Of a stretch of DNA of 32,393 bases, positions 8,363 to 15,980 are shown piece by piece (position 1 is the first letter of the stretch; the number at the start of each line of letters is the position of its first letter). This DNA is from Paraktedonobacter sp035294465 (GTDB lineage Bacteria > Chloroflexota > Ktedonobacteria > Ktedonobacterales > Ktedonobacteraceae). Below the pieces are notes generated by a model. That model was given only the letters and a program-made list of their open reading frames with translations. It searched no databases and was not told where the DNA came from. The stretch covers positions 1 through 32,393 of the forward strand of contig DATGKW010000192.1 in the NCBI GenBank assembly GCA_035294465.1, in the 5' to 3' direction. Both the position numbers and the translations under genes were made by a program.

Positions 8363-9469
8363 ATGTCATTTGCTAATGAGCGTCTCGCCGATGAGAAACC
8401 CCTGCGGGTAGCGATTGTCGGGTATGGACTGGCGGGAGCAGTTTTCCACGCACCTTTGATCGAAAGCACGCCAGGGATGACCGTAGCCGCGATTGTGACA
8501 AGCGATCCTGGGCGGCGCATGCAGGCTCTGCGCGATTTTCCCAGAGTCACGTTATACGCGTCGGTCGAGGAGCTCTGGAGGGACGCAGCTCGTTATGATC
8601 TGGTGGTCATTGCCACACCCAATCGCTTGCACGTGCCGCTGGGCGTGGCCGCGCTGAACGCAGGCTTGCCGGTGGTGATCGATAAACCAATGGCACCTTC
8701 GGTCGCGGAGGCGCAAGAATTGATCAAGGCCGGTCAAAAGGCTGGCAAATTATTGACAGTCTTCCACAACCGGCGTTGGGATACTGATTTTCGCACGATA
8801 CGTTCGCTCCTGGACACCGACCTCGACTTGCTGGGTCCAATCACACGTTTTGAATCGCGCTTCGAGCGTTACCGGCCCATTCCGCGCTATGATACCTGGC
8901 GTGAACAGAGCGATCCTGAAGATGCAGGTGGCCTTCTCTATGATCTGGGCAGCCATCTCATAGATCAGGCGCTCGTCCTTTTTGGCAAGCCTATGCAAGT
9001 ATATGCCGAGAGCGAGCGCCGCCGCCCCGGCGTACAGGTGGATGATGATACCTTCGTTTCCCTGCGTTTCAAAGGTGGTGTCTATGCCCATCTGTGGATG
9101 AGTTCTGTGTCACGTGTTTCTGGTCCACGAGTACGCATTTCGGGCTTGCGCGGTACTTATGAGAAATGGGGGCTGGACCCTCAGGAGGATGCCCTGCGTA
9201 ATGGCATGCGTCCGGGGCATCCAGATTGGGGAAAAGAGCCGCGCGAGAAATGGGGGCGTCTTTCCACCGACATCAGTGGCATCAGCATCAACGACAGTCC
9301 CATTGAGATGTTGCCGGGGGCCTATGAGCAGTTCTACATTTTCCTGCGTGTTGCTCTGGTCATGGGTGGCCCGCCTCCGGTTGATCCTCTCGAAGCCATT
9401 GAAACGCTGCACGTAATCGAAGCAGCGCAGGAAAGCATCCGTAAAGGGCAGGTAATCCGTTTAGAGTAA
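8363..9469 (+). CDS. Gfo/Idh/MocA-family NAD(P)-dependent oxidoreductase
   Basis: A 368-residue cytosolic dehydrogenase of the glucose-fructose oxidoreductase/inositol dehydrogenase family, acting on a sugar or cyclitol that cannot be named from sequence. The N-terminal Rossmann fold shows VAIVGYGLAG (residues 16-25), followed by the family FHAPLI. The active-site lysine motif appears as DKPMAPS, and the C-terminal domain has GGLLYDLGSHLIDQAL with the conserved Asp-x-x-x-His. The pattern is closest to YdgJ/YvaA-like members. ATG 8363 is chosen because GAGGT lies five bases upstream and the length fits the family; an in-frame ATG at 8315 would add 16 residues. A single-gene unit, convergent with the next gene across a strong hairpin. 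Confidence 0.92.
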   Translation: MSFANERLADEKPLRVAIVGYGLAGAVFHAPLIESTPGMTVAAIVTSDPGRRMQALRDFPRVTLYASVEELWRDAARYDLVVIATPNRLHVPLGVAALNAGLPVVIDKPMAPSVAEAQELIKAGQKAGKLLTVFHNRRWDTDFRTIRSLLDTDLDLLGPITRFESRFERYRPIPRYDTWREQSDPEDAGGLLYDLGSHLIDQALVLFGKPMQVYAESERRRPGVQVDDDTFVSLRFKGGVYAHLWMSSVSRVSGPRVRISGLRGTYEKWGLDPQEDALRNGMRPGHPDWGKEPREKWGRLSTDISGISINDSPIEMLPGAYEQFYIFLRVALVMGGPPPVDPLEAIETLHVIEAAQESIRKGQVIRLE

Positions 9470-9678
9470 AAAGTCAGAAAGACACTAAATTAGCCATAAT
9501 TTCTCTTTTTACCGGGTCATTTGCCCCATTCTTTCTTTCCTGGTCTGTGCTATTCTCTGAAGCGAACAGGCGATCTTCGCTGAAAAACACCTGAGATGCT
9601 TCTTTTCTCATCTGGAAAAAAAGGCAGGTTCTGATGAACACTTCCGCTTTGAAGCAGCGGTACCTGGCACGGAGAAAC

Positions 9679-9724
9679 GAAAGAAGCAGTTTGCAGCACC
9701 TCGACGCTGTAAACTGCTTCTTTC
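9679..9724. terminator. Bidirectional terminator hairpin, 19-bp stem
   Basis: The arms 9679-9697 and 9706-9724 are complementary over 19 positions, with one G-U type mismatch and an 8-base loop. It lies between the convergent oxidoreductase (plus) and zinc-ribbon (minus) genes. Plus-strand transcripts run straight into TTTCCCTATTT. The shape fits a factor-independent terminator that could serve both genes. Confidence 0.75.
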
Positions 9725-9752
9725 CCTATTTATGCTTTCTCGCAGCAGAAAA

Positions 9753-10088
9753 CTACCAGCGAGAACGGCGGCCTGTGCTCTGGGCCTGGTAGCAGTCACC
9801 ACAATAGACTGGCTTATCTCCTCTGGGAAGGAAGGGCACCTGTGCCTGGTTGCCACAGCGGGCGCAGGTTATGCTGTGCATCTGGCGCGGCTCGCGCTCG
9901 CGAGATCCGCTGTAGCCACGCCCGCCATTTCGCCCACCGCCGGCCTGCTTGCGAGTTGCCCGACAGGCCGAGCAGCGTGTTGGCGCGTTGGTCAGGCCGC
10001 GACTGGCAAAAAACTCTTGCTCGCCCGCAGTAAACGTGAACTCTTGATTACAGTCGCGACAATACAAAACTCGATCCTCAAATGCCAT
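9753..10088 (-). CDS. Small double zinc-ribbon protein
   Basis: A 111-residue protein with two zinc-ribbon modules. The first has CRDCNQEF, then the family GEQEFFASRGL, then CSACR. The second has CARCG and CGDCY around QVPFLPRGDKPVY. A Gly/Arg-rich linker separates them. This layout matches the small zinc-binding proteins common in Chloroflexota; the biochemical role is not established, though nucleic-acid binding is plausible from the basic Gly/Arg linker. The frame extends upstream to 10193, but the domain begins at MAFEDRVLYC, so ATG 10088 is chosen; its ribosome-binding site (GAGAAAAGA) is weak. Confidence 0.85.
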   Translation of the reverse strand: MAFEDRVLYCRDCNQEFTFTAGEQEFFASRGLTNAPTRCSACRATRKQAGGGRNGGRGYSGSREREPRQMHSITCARCGNQAQVPFLPRGDKPVYCGDCYQAQSTGRRSRW

Positions 10089-10537
10089 GTATCTTTTCTC
10101 TTTTCCAGGGCAAACACATGCCCAACCACTATACTCCGTGTAGCGCGCGGCCTGCAAGAGATTTCCCACTCCGAGTACCAATGCACCATACAACGCTACA
10201 CATTATAGCATATTCTTTGGGAAAATCACAACTTAAACAGCAATATATTTATATGTATATATAATTTAAGCAGGCTATGTTTTTTCCGTGAGAGAAGATA
10301 GCTTTCCCAGGAGGAAGGGGAGCGTTATAGGTGCAGAACTTTCTATTTTTTATGTTCTATAAATCAACTTAGCGACTGTAAAGCTGGACATATGATGAGT
10401 ATAAATAGTATTATCTTTATCTTATCTCGGCAGTTGAAAAAGGAAAACTCCAGGTAAAAAAACTGCTTTGAGAAACGTTTGCTTATGTAGATCTGGTGAT
10501 AGCTAGCATTTACTATCACATATCCAAGGAGGACCTC
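10089..10537. other. AT-rich divergent intergenic region
   Basis: About 450 bp between the zinc-ribbon gene (minus) and the peptidase gene (plus), strongly A+T-rich from about 10200 to 10460 with a TATA-rich run near 10235-10270. No frame in it looks coding. It most likely holds the promoters of both flanking genes, which I could not pin down. Confidence 0.5.
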
Positions 10538-12334
10538 ATGTCTATTGGCCAACTATGCACAGGACGCCGGTGGTTCGAGCATCTTGTCGTTCTTGTAACT
10601 GTGCTGACTCTGCTGACCGCCTGCAGCGGCGGGAATCAGAGCCAACCTACTCCCACGCCCGCGTCATCAACCTCTGGCTCTTCGCGCATGGTACCTTTCA
10701 GCCTGGGTATTCCCACGGCCGCGCTCAACTCGCCTGTGGTTGGAAATCTTTCGCCCAATACTCCCCTGCACGTCGTTGTCACCTTCAAGCCTAATGATGC
10801 GTTGATCAACTCAATCGGCGCGAAAAAACTCAAGGGCACCCCCACCATTGATGCATCCACCCTGGCGAACAAGCTGGGGATTACCGATCAGCAATATGCG
10901 GAGGTCAAAAAATTCTTTGGTATCAACGGCATAAGCCTGAAATTGAGCAAATTGCATACTACGCTGACGCTCGACGCGCCGGCCAGCACCTTTGCCAACC
11001 TGCTTCAGACCACCTTTGTCTATCGTCAATATCAGGGCCGCAGGTTTTACGCGCCGGCCAGAACCATTCTGCTGCCTCAGGCAATCGTTTCTTACATCCT
11101 GGCTATTAGCGGTCTGGATAACTATAGCCGGCCACCGCAGCTCCCTTCTCTGTTCAATACCGGCGGGTCGCTGGCACAGGTGGCCAGCAGTAGCTGCTCG
11201 CCCTTGCCTACAACGGATAGCTGGGCGCAGATCAGCAGCATCTATGATCTCAGGCCGTTCTATCGCGAGGGCTGGCAAGGTCAGGGCACAACGATCATTC
11301 TGCCGGAGATCGATGCTTTCCCAGTCAGCGACTTGCAGCATTACATGTCCTGCGTTGGCTTCCGCGGTACGGTTCACGTTGTTACTCTGAATAATAATCC
11401 GCCCACCCAGGTCGAGGGTGAAGCATTGCTTGACCTGGAAATGGTCGCCGGTCTGGCACCGGCCGCCAATATCGTTGTCTACCAGGAAAGCCCCGGCAGC
11501 GACGGTAGCCAGGCCTGGAGCGCGCTCTATGACGAGCTTACGCAAATTGAGAACGATTATACCAAGATCAGCGGCCCGACTGAGATCAGTATGAGTATTG
11601 GCGCTCCCGAAGATTTACAGACGGTGGGCCTGGTTCACGCTTTCGATACCCAGTTGCGCATCCTCAATGAGGTTGAGAATATCAACACCTTTGTCTCGAG
11701 CGGGGACTGCGGCGCCTTTACCAACTACCAGGGCTATCCCAACTATCCTGATACTTCCTTTCCTGCCACCGATCCAAGCGTGATTGCCGTTGGTGGTACT
11801 GCTCTCAAGGCGAATGGCCTGGCGCGGGCCTCCGAAGTGGTCTGGCAGGGTAACCCGAAGAAGCCCACCGACTGCGAACATCTCTGGGGTTCCGGTGGTG
11901 GTTTGAGCCAGGCCTTCGCGCTGCCGAACTGGCAGGCCGGGCCGGGCGTGCGGAACAAGTACTCCGACGGCAACCGTCAGATTCCTGATGTTGCCGCCGA
12001 TGCCTGGACCGTCGCCTTCTATGTAAACGGCCGGTGGTCCTGGAACGGAGGCACAAGCGCAGCCGCTCCCATCTGGGCCAGCACCTACGCTCTGATCAAC
12101 CAGGGGCTCGTGGCGCAGACCCGGACGATGATCACTGGTGGACCCTGGATCTTCTACACGCTGGCCCAGAAGGAATCTGCCAGGCATCCTTTCTACAGCA
12201 TCACTCGTGGCAATAACCTCTATTATCCCGCTACACCTGGCTGGAACTTCGCCGCCGGCTGGGGAGCGCCCGACGCCGTAGGCATCTATAATGGCGTTGT
12301 GACCCTGATACAGAGCAGTCAGGGAAATGGATAG
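10538..12334 (+). CDS. Secreted S53-family (sedolisin/kumamolisin-like) serine-carboxyl peptidase, lipoprotein
   Basis: A 598-residue exported protease. The N-terminus has a basic then hydrophobic signal with lipobox L-T-A-C (Cys29), followed by a Ser/Thr/Pro linker, suggesting a membrane-anchored lipoprotein. An activation pro-domain occupies roughly residues 60-200. The catalytic domain shows the S53 set: Glu295 and Asp299 in EALLDLEM, oxyanion Asp390 in SSGDCGAF, and nucleophile Ser507 in GGTSAAAP. Near the C-terminus the usual calcium-site Asp positions read Ser (FYSITRG) and Asn (GWNFAAGWG), which may weaken calcium binding. The start is ATG 10538 with AAGGAGG at 10526-10532. Such enzymes digest proteins at acidic pH outside the cell. 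A terminator follows at once, so this is a single-gene unit. Confidence 0.93.
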   Translation: MSIGQLCTGRRWFEHLVVLVTVLTLLTACSGGNQSQPTPTPASSTSGSSRMVPFSLGIPTAALNSPVVGNLSPNTPLHVVVTFKPNDALINSIGAKKLKGTPTIDASTLANKLGITDQQYAEVKKFFGINGISLKLSKLHTTLTLDAPASTFANLLQTTFVYRQYQGRRFYAPARTILLPQAIVSYILAISGLDNYSRPPQLPSLFNTGGSLAQVASSSCSPLPTTDSWAQISSIYDLRPFYREGWQGQGTTIILPEIDAFPVSDLQHYMSCVGFRGTVHVVTLNNNPPTQVEGEALLDLEMVAGLAPAANIVVYQESPGSDGSQAWSALYDELTQIENDYTKISGPTEISMSIGAPEDLQTVGLVHAFDTQLRILNEVENINTFVSSGDCGAFTNYQGYPNYPDTSFPATDPSVIAVGGTALKANGLARASEVVWQGNPKKPTDCEHLWGSGGGLSQAFALPNWQAGPGVRNKYSDGNRQIPDVAADAWTVAFYVNGRWSWNGGTSAAAPIWASTYALINQGLVAQTRTMITGGPWIFYTLAQKESARHPFYSITRGNNLYYPATPGWNFAAGWGAPDAVGIYNGVVTLIQSSQGNG

Positions 12335-12363
12335 GGAAAGAAAGCCCATCAGGAGATGAGAGA

Positions 12364-12395
12364 AGGCCGGGTGGCTCTGTCGCCTGGCCTTTTTC
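12364..12395 (+). terminator. Factor-independent terminator after the S53 peptidase gene
   Basis: AGGCC (12364-12368) and GGCCT (12386-12390) pair, with further GGTG/CGCC pairing across one mismatch, and a T run at 12390-12395 follows. Placed 30 bp after the stop codon. Confidence 0.8.
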
Positions 12396-12419
12396 TCTTC
12401 TAATCAGTGAGAAACAAAT

Positions 12420-12448
12420 TTGAATTTCTTTGCTTTCTGTGCTATACT
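12420..12448 (+). promoter_or_regulatory. Promoter of the MtrA-like/PadR/membrane-protein operon
   Basis: TTGAAT (12420-12425) and TATACT (12443-12448) with a 17-bp spacer, 55 bp before the start codon of the first gene. Both hexamers are close to consensus. Confidence 0.65.
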
Positions 12449-12453
12449 TTATA

Positions 12454-12467
12454 AGTCAGTACTGACT
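12454..12467. promoter_or_regulatory. Perfect 14-bp palindrome at the transcription start, candidate operator
   Basis: AGTCAGTACTGACT is identical to its own reverse complement and lies six bases after the -10 box, exactly where a repressor would block initiation. The operon behind it encodes a PadR-family regulator, so autoregulation is a fair guess. Confidence 0.55.
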
Positions 12468-12503
12468 ATAATCCGTAGCACAGCGATAAAAAAGGATGAC
12501 AGT

Positions 12504-13547
12504 ATGTTAGAAACGGACCAGAAACAAGGGAGAGATTCACAACATGAGCTTGCACGAGTGCCTCCCTGGGCTCGCGCACTCATGCAGCGTCTCGCGCATC
12601 TAGTGCCTGCGGGTGCAAGCGGTGAAAATATTCGCGCGGTGCGCATGATCCATTATATGGATCGTGCTCGTGATCTACTTGCATCCGGCTTGCTGCGCCG
12701 CAGAGTACAGCGCCTGAGCGGCGCCCAGTCCTGGCCGATAACCTCCGGGGCCTACGTTGTGGGTAATCCAGACGCGCCTGTGGCAATCTGTACGCTGACC
12801 AGCAATGATCTGATGCCGCTGGTTGCTTCCCTGCCAGGTGTGGCGATTGCCGGACGCGTCTACACGCCAAATCTCGGCCTTGAGAAAATTATTCTCAATG
12901 TGACAGGCAATCCCGCGATCCGTTTTCTTTTGCTCTGTGGCAAAGAGTCGCCCATTTTCTATCCAGGGCAGGCCCTGCAAGCATTGATGAACGGGGGCGT
13001 TACTCAAGAAAAACGTATCCTCACTGCTCAAGGACATCTACCTGTCTTGTCGAATCTCTCTCTGGATCGCATTGAAGCCTTTCGTCGACAAGTGGAACTG
13101 ATCGATTGTACAGGTGAGACTCGCATTGAAGTTATCAAGGAAGTGCTACAAGCGTTGATCGAGCGTAATCCTGGAATATTCGCTGAAAGGTTGGCAGGTG
13201 AGAATGGCAGAGAAACGAAAGCCCTGCACAAACAGCCGGTCTTTGTAGCAATCAGGCCTGGCGGAAAACGCCAGCCGCTGGTCTATGATCCTAAAGGTTT
13301 CTTCGTTATTACGCTCGACCGCGACGCAGGGGAGATTCTCCTACGCCATTACCTCTCGGATAATTCACCTGCGCACGAGATGCGGGGGCGATCCGCGGAG
13401 GGTATGCTCCTGGGTCTTCTCCGCGAGAATCTAGTCTCTCAGCTCAGCCACGCGGGCTATCTGGGAGGCGAACTGGCTAAAGCGGAGGCAGCTCTGCGCC
13501 TCTCTCTCCGCTATGAGCAAGATCAACCGCTGCGCTTGCTTTCATGA
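12504..13547 (+). CDS. MtrA-like protein with DUF4346 C-terminal domain
   Basis: A 347-residue protein. Residues of about 70-210 resemble subunit A of the archaeal tetrahydromethanopterin S-methyltransferase, the corrinoid-carrying subunit: WPITSGAYVVGNPDAPVAIC, VAIAGRVYTPNLGLEKI, and LLLCGKESPIFYPGQAL. The last hundred residues match the DUF4346 pattern, with DPKGFFVITLDRDAG, an I.LRHY segment and an ending of the form HAGYLGGELAKAEAAL. No other Mtr subunits are present, so methane metabolism is not implied; bacterial members are of unknown role, possibly corrinoid or methyl-transfer chemistry. There is no membrane anchor. ATG 12504 has AAGGATG upstream; the frame extension to 12420 overlaps the promoter and is rejected. 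First gene of a likely three-gene operon. Confidence 0.85.
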   Translation: MLETDQKQGRDSQHELARVPPWARALMQRLAHLVPAGASGENIRAVRMIHYMDRARDLLASGLLRRRVQRLSGAQSWPITSGAYVVGNPDAPVAICTLTSNDLMPLVASLPGVAIAGRVYTPNLGLEKIILNVTGNPAIRFLLLCGKESPIFYPGQALQALMNGGVTQEKRILTAQGHLPVLSNLSLDRIEAFRRQVELIDCTGETRIEVIKEVLQALIERNPGIFAERLAGENGRETKALHKQPVFVAIRPGGKRQPLVYDPKGFFVITLDRDAGEILLRHYLSDNSPAHEMRGRSAEGMLLGLLRENLVSQLSHAGYLGGELAKAEAALRLSLRYEQDQPLRLLS

Positions 13548-13614
13548 AGGAACTTACTTGCTCATCATGACTGCGCGTTCTCTAATCATCCTTACTTATC
13601 GGAGATAGTATATC

Positions 13615-14226
13615 ATGCATAAAGTGCTCTTACTGTTAGGGTTGCTATTGAATGGGCCGCTCTATGGCTATCAGTTACATCAGGTGGTGCGCGCTCATGG
13701 AGAGCTGTACGCCGATTTAAAGAAAGCGAATCTGTACTACTTGCTCGAACGCCTGGCTAAAGACGGTTATCTGGAGATGGAAGTGGAGGCGGGGACGCGG
13801 GGAGCACGCGGCGAGCGATTAATCTATACCATTACCGATGCCGGGCGCGCCCGCTTTCACACGTTACTTCGTGAAACACTGCTGAGCTATGAACCAGTCC
13901 ATACAGGAATTGAAACGGCAGTTGTGTTTCTCTCGTATCTCTCGCCCGAAGAAGGTATTGCTTTGTTGCAAGAACGTCGTCGCGCAATACAAGAAAAGCG
14001 TGTACAGGTGGTGACTGATGTGGGCCAGCCGGAAAAACAGCCCCCTCTGGTCGCGGTTGCCGCAGATCATCTGATCAGTCTGATTGACACAGAATTGGCC
14101 TGGATCGACCGCTCGCTGGCATATCTGCAAAAAATCGGCTGGAGCGAGCAGAAGGCATCTTTTTCTTCTTCTGCACCAGCCCAGCACTCGGTAAAGCCCC
14201 TCCGCCCCGGTCAACAGGATACATAG
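13615..14226 (+). CDS. PadR-family transcriptional regulator
   Basis: A 203-residue regulator. The N-terminal winged helix shows the PadR pattern: LLLNGPLYGYQLHQ, then LKKANLYYLLERLAKDGYLE, then a beta wing with ERLIYTITDAGRARF. The C-terminal half is helical and would form the dimerisation or effector part (about residues 90-185), ending in a Ser-rich tail. PadR proteins usually repress their own operon or a neighbour and release DNA on binding a small molecule. It lies 67 bp after the MtrA-like gene and before a membrane-protein gene on the same strand. The perfect palindrome in the operon promoter is a candidate binding site. Confidence 0.9.
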   Translation: MHKVLLLLGLLLNGPLYGYQLHQVVRAHGELYADLKKANLYYLLERLAKDGYLEMEVEAGTRGARGERLIYTITDAGRARFHTLLRETLLSYEPVHTGIETAVVFLSYLSPEEGIALLQERRRAIQEKRVQVVTDVGQPEKQPPLVAVAADHLISLIDTELAWIDRSLAYLQKIGWSEQKASFSSSAPAQHSVKPLRPGQQDT

Positions 14227-14282
14227 GATGCATGTCAAAAAGGGAGTAGTATAAAATCTTACCTGGAATGAGAGGGTTAGAA

Positions 14283-14708
14283 ATGCTTGTCTCTATGATT
14301 ACTAGCGCAACAGGCTGGTTGATGATGGCTCTGCTGGCGGCAGTCATTGCCTACCCATTCTTGCTGCGCGCGGGATTTCTGGGGCCGGTTCAGCCATTTC
14401 TGCAACATATGCGCCTGCACTATTGGTTGGGCTATACTATCGGCTGTGTGCTGCTAGTGCATCTCTGGTTTTCCATGAGTGGAGGATTGGCGCTCGTTGT
14501 TAACGCACTGGGGCTCTATCTGGCGACCATCGCCATGTTTCTGGTTGGTGTGCAGATAACGCTCGGACGCCGCTTGAGCGTGCCGGGATTAACGCAGCGG
14601 AAACTGGTTCGTCGCTGGCACTTCTGGATTATGCTCGGACTTGTGACCTTTATCCTGGCTCATGTACTGCTCGATAGCGCTCTGTTTCAGGTCTTACTGG
14701 CGCGTTGA
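14283..14708 (+). CDS. Four-helix membrane protein with di-heme cytochrome b-like histidine pairs
   Basis: A 141-residue integral membrane protein with four predicted helices. Helix 2 has His46 and His60, helix 4 has His113 and His127, so both pairs are 14 residues apart. Two histidines per helix at this spacing is the geometry that holds two b-type hemes in cytochrome b/b561-like bundles. I infer a small membrane electron carrier; the quinone or protein partner is not visible. ATG 14283 is preferred since AGAGGG lies six bases before it; ATG 14268 upstream has only a weak site. Probable third gene of the MtrA-like/PadR operon. Confidence 0.7.
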   Translation: MLVSMITSATGWLMMALLAAVIAYPFLLRAGFLGPVQPFLQHMRLHYWLGYTIGCVLLVHLWFSMSGGLALVVNALGLYLATIAMFLVGVQITLGRRLSVPGLTQRKLVRRWHFWIMLGLVTFILAHVLLDSALFQVLLAR

Positions 14709-14806
14709 GCTAGTAGATATGGGCAGCGCTTCGGCGAATTTCCTCTGGACCACAAATGTGGAAGGTTTTCGGCTCTCTCCTATCTTCGCTGCTTACCAAC
14801 GGGAAA

Positions 14807-15700
14807 TCAGCGGTTTTTCGACACAAAATCAATCACAACTTTAGCCAGTTCTTCCCCTTTGTCCTCCTGCAGGAAGTGGCCGGCTTGCTGGATTGTCGTG
14901 TGCGGCTGCCCGGCGGCCCCAGGAATCGCTGTCTGCAAGAAGTGGTCGGCACCTCTGGTGATTGGGTCAGAATCGCTAAACGCGGTGAGAAACGGCTTTT
15001 CCCAGCGCCTGAGAACTTCCCAGGCTTGCCGATTCGCTTCGGAAGCCGGATCATCCGGCGTGGTGGGTACAAGCAGCGGGAACTGACGTGCGCCCGCTTT
15101 GTACCGCTCATCGGGAAAAGGCGCGTCGTAGGCAGCGATCACAGCGGGTGCAAGCTCACTCACGCAGCCGTTCTTGATAACCCGGCCAATCTCAAGCATG
15201 GGTATTTGCTGGGAAGCCTGCTGCCAGCGGAGAAATGCCTGGCCGGGAGGCACGTCTCCCGTGGGAAGAAAGGTATTGGAAGCGACGATACGCGAGAAGC
15301 GCTCCTCTTGCTCAGCAGCCAGCCGCAGGCCAATCAGCCCGCCCCAGTTCTGGCACATCAAGGTCATACGCCGTAAGTCGAGCGCTTCGATTACTCCCCG
15401 CATCCAATCGACGTGCCGCTGATAGGTATACGCCTCGCGCTCAGCGGGTTTATCGGAGCGGCCAAAGCCCACCAGGTCGGGCGCGATTACGCGATGGCCC
15501 GCGGTGGCCAGCAGCGGAATCATCTTGCGATATAAATAGCTCCACGACGGCTCGCCATGCAACAGAAGAACAGGTTCAGCATCCCGCGGCCCCTGCTCAA
15601 TATAGTGTATACGCAGCCCATCAACCTCGACATAGTGCGGTGCAAAATCATAATCCGGCAAATTGGTGAACCGCTCATCGGGAGTACGCAGAATGTCCAT
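14807..15700 (-). CDS. Haloalkane dehalogenase-like alpha/beta hydrolase with Asn at the nucleophile position
   Basis: A 297-residue alpha/beta hydrolase, very like haloalkane dehalogenase subfamily I from its N-terminus on (ILRTPDERFTNLPDY). It has the oxyanion/halide motif HGEP (Glu50), GFGRSDKP, a Trp next to the nucleophile (Trp119), a candidate acid Asp245 and catalytic His275 in AGHFLQED. The nucleophile, Asp in true dehalogenases (QDWGG), reads Asn118 in CQNWGG (codon at 15347-15349). It may therefore be inactive, activated by deamidation, or used for another reaction. ATG 15700 has GAGGAG seven bases upstream; the in-frame TTG at 15715 lies in that ribosome-binding site. The tRNA-Arg gene ends 22 bp upstream on the same strand. 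A solitary hydrolase with no pathway neighbours. Confidence 0.88.
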   Translation of the reverse strand: MDILRTPDERFTNLPDYDFAPHYVEVDGLRIHYIEQGPRDAEPVLLLHGEPSWSYLYRKMIPLLATAGHRVIAPDLVGFGRSDKPAEREAYTYQRHVDWMRGVIEALDLRRMTLMCQNWGGLIGLRLAAEQEERFSRIVASNTFLPTGDVPPGQAFLRWQQASQQIPMLEIGRVIKNGCVSELAPAVIAAYDAPFPDERYKAGARQFPLLVPTTPDDPASEANRQAWEVLRRWEKPFLTAFSDSDPITRGADHFLQTAIPGAAGQPHTTIQQAGHFLQEDKGEELAKVVIDFVSKNR

Positions 15701-15722
15701 AGGTGTTCTCCTCAAAAATAAG

Positions 15723-15795
15723 CGCGCCCGGCAGGACTCGAACCCGCGACACCCAACTTAGAAGGTTGGTGTTCTATCCCCTGAACTACGGGCGC
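15723..15795 (-). tRNA. tRNA-Arg (anticodon UCU)
   Basis: The reverse strand folds as a cloverleaf: a 7-bp acceptor stem GCGCCCG/CGGGCGC, a D arm containing AGTTCAGGGGATAGAAC, an anticodon stem CCAAC/GTTGG around the loop CTTCTAA (anticodon TCT), and a T arm with GGTTCGAGTCC. The discriminator base is G and CCA is not encoded. The UCU anticodon reads AGA/AGG arginine codons. Confidence 0.96.
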
Positions 15796-15980
15796 ACAGA
15801 TGAAAACAATAGATTCACCCTTGTTTTGCACCCTTATCATACCAATTCCTCTTGCGATCCGTCAAGCATCCAAACAAGCTCTGCTACTCATTAGGCAAGC
15901 TGGACGGGCAGGGATCGAGGGGATATACTGCAATAGCTGAAGAGGTTTTCTCAAAACACAGAAAGGAATGGTGCAAAATA

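Noticed and set aside
10811..12349. Two minus-strand open frames of 244 codons each
   Set aside because: Both are antisense to the S53 peptidase, whose catalytic motifs are in the plus frame; no independent start site or family pattern.
12504..13547. Reading the MtrA-like gene as evidence of methanogenesis
   Set aside because: No other Mtr subunits or methanogenesis genes are present and the DUF4346 fusion is a bacterial form.
15723..15795. tRNA-Arg as integration site of a genomic island
   Set aside because: No integrase and no repeated tRNA 3' end were seen in the window.
15703..15894. Plus-strand frame of 63 codons
   Set aside because: It crosses the tRNA-Arg gene in antisense.
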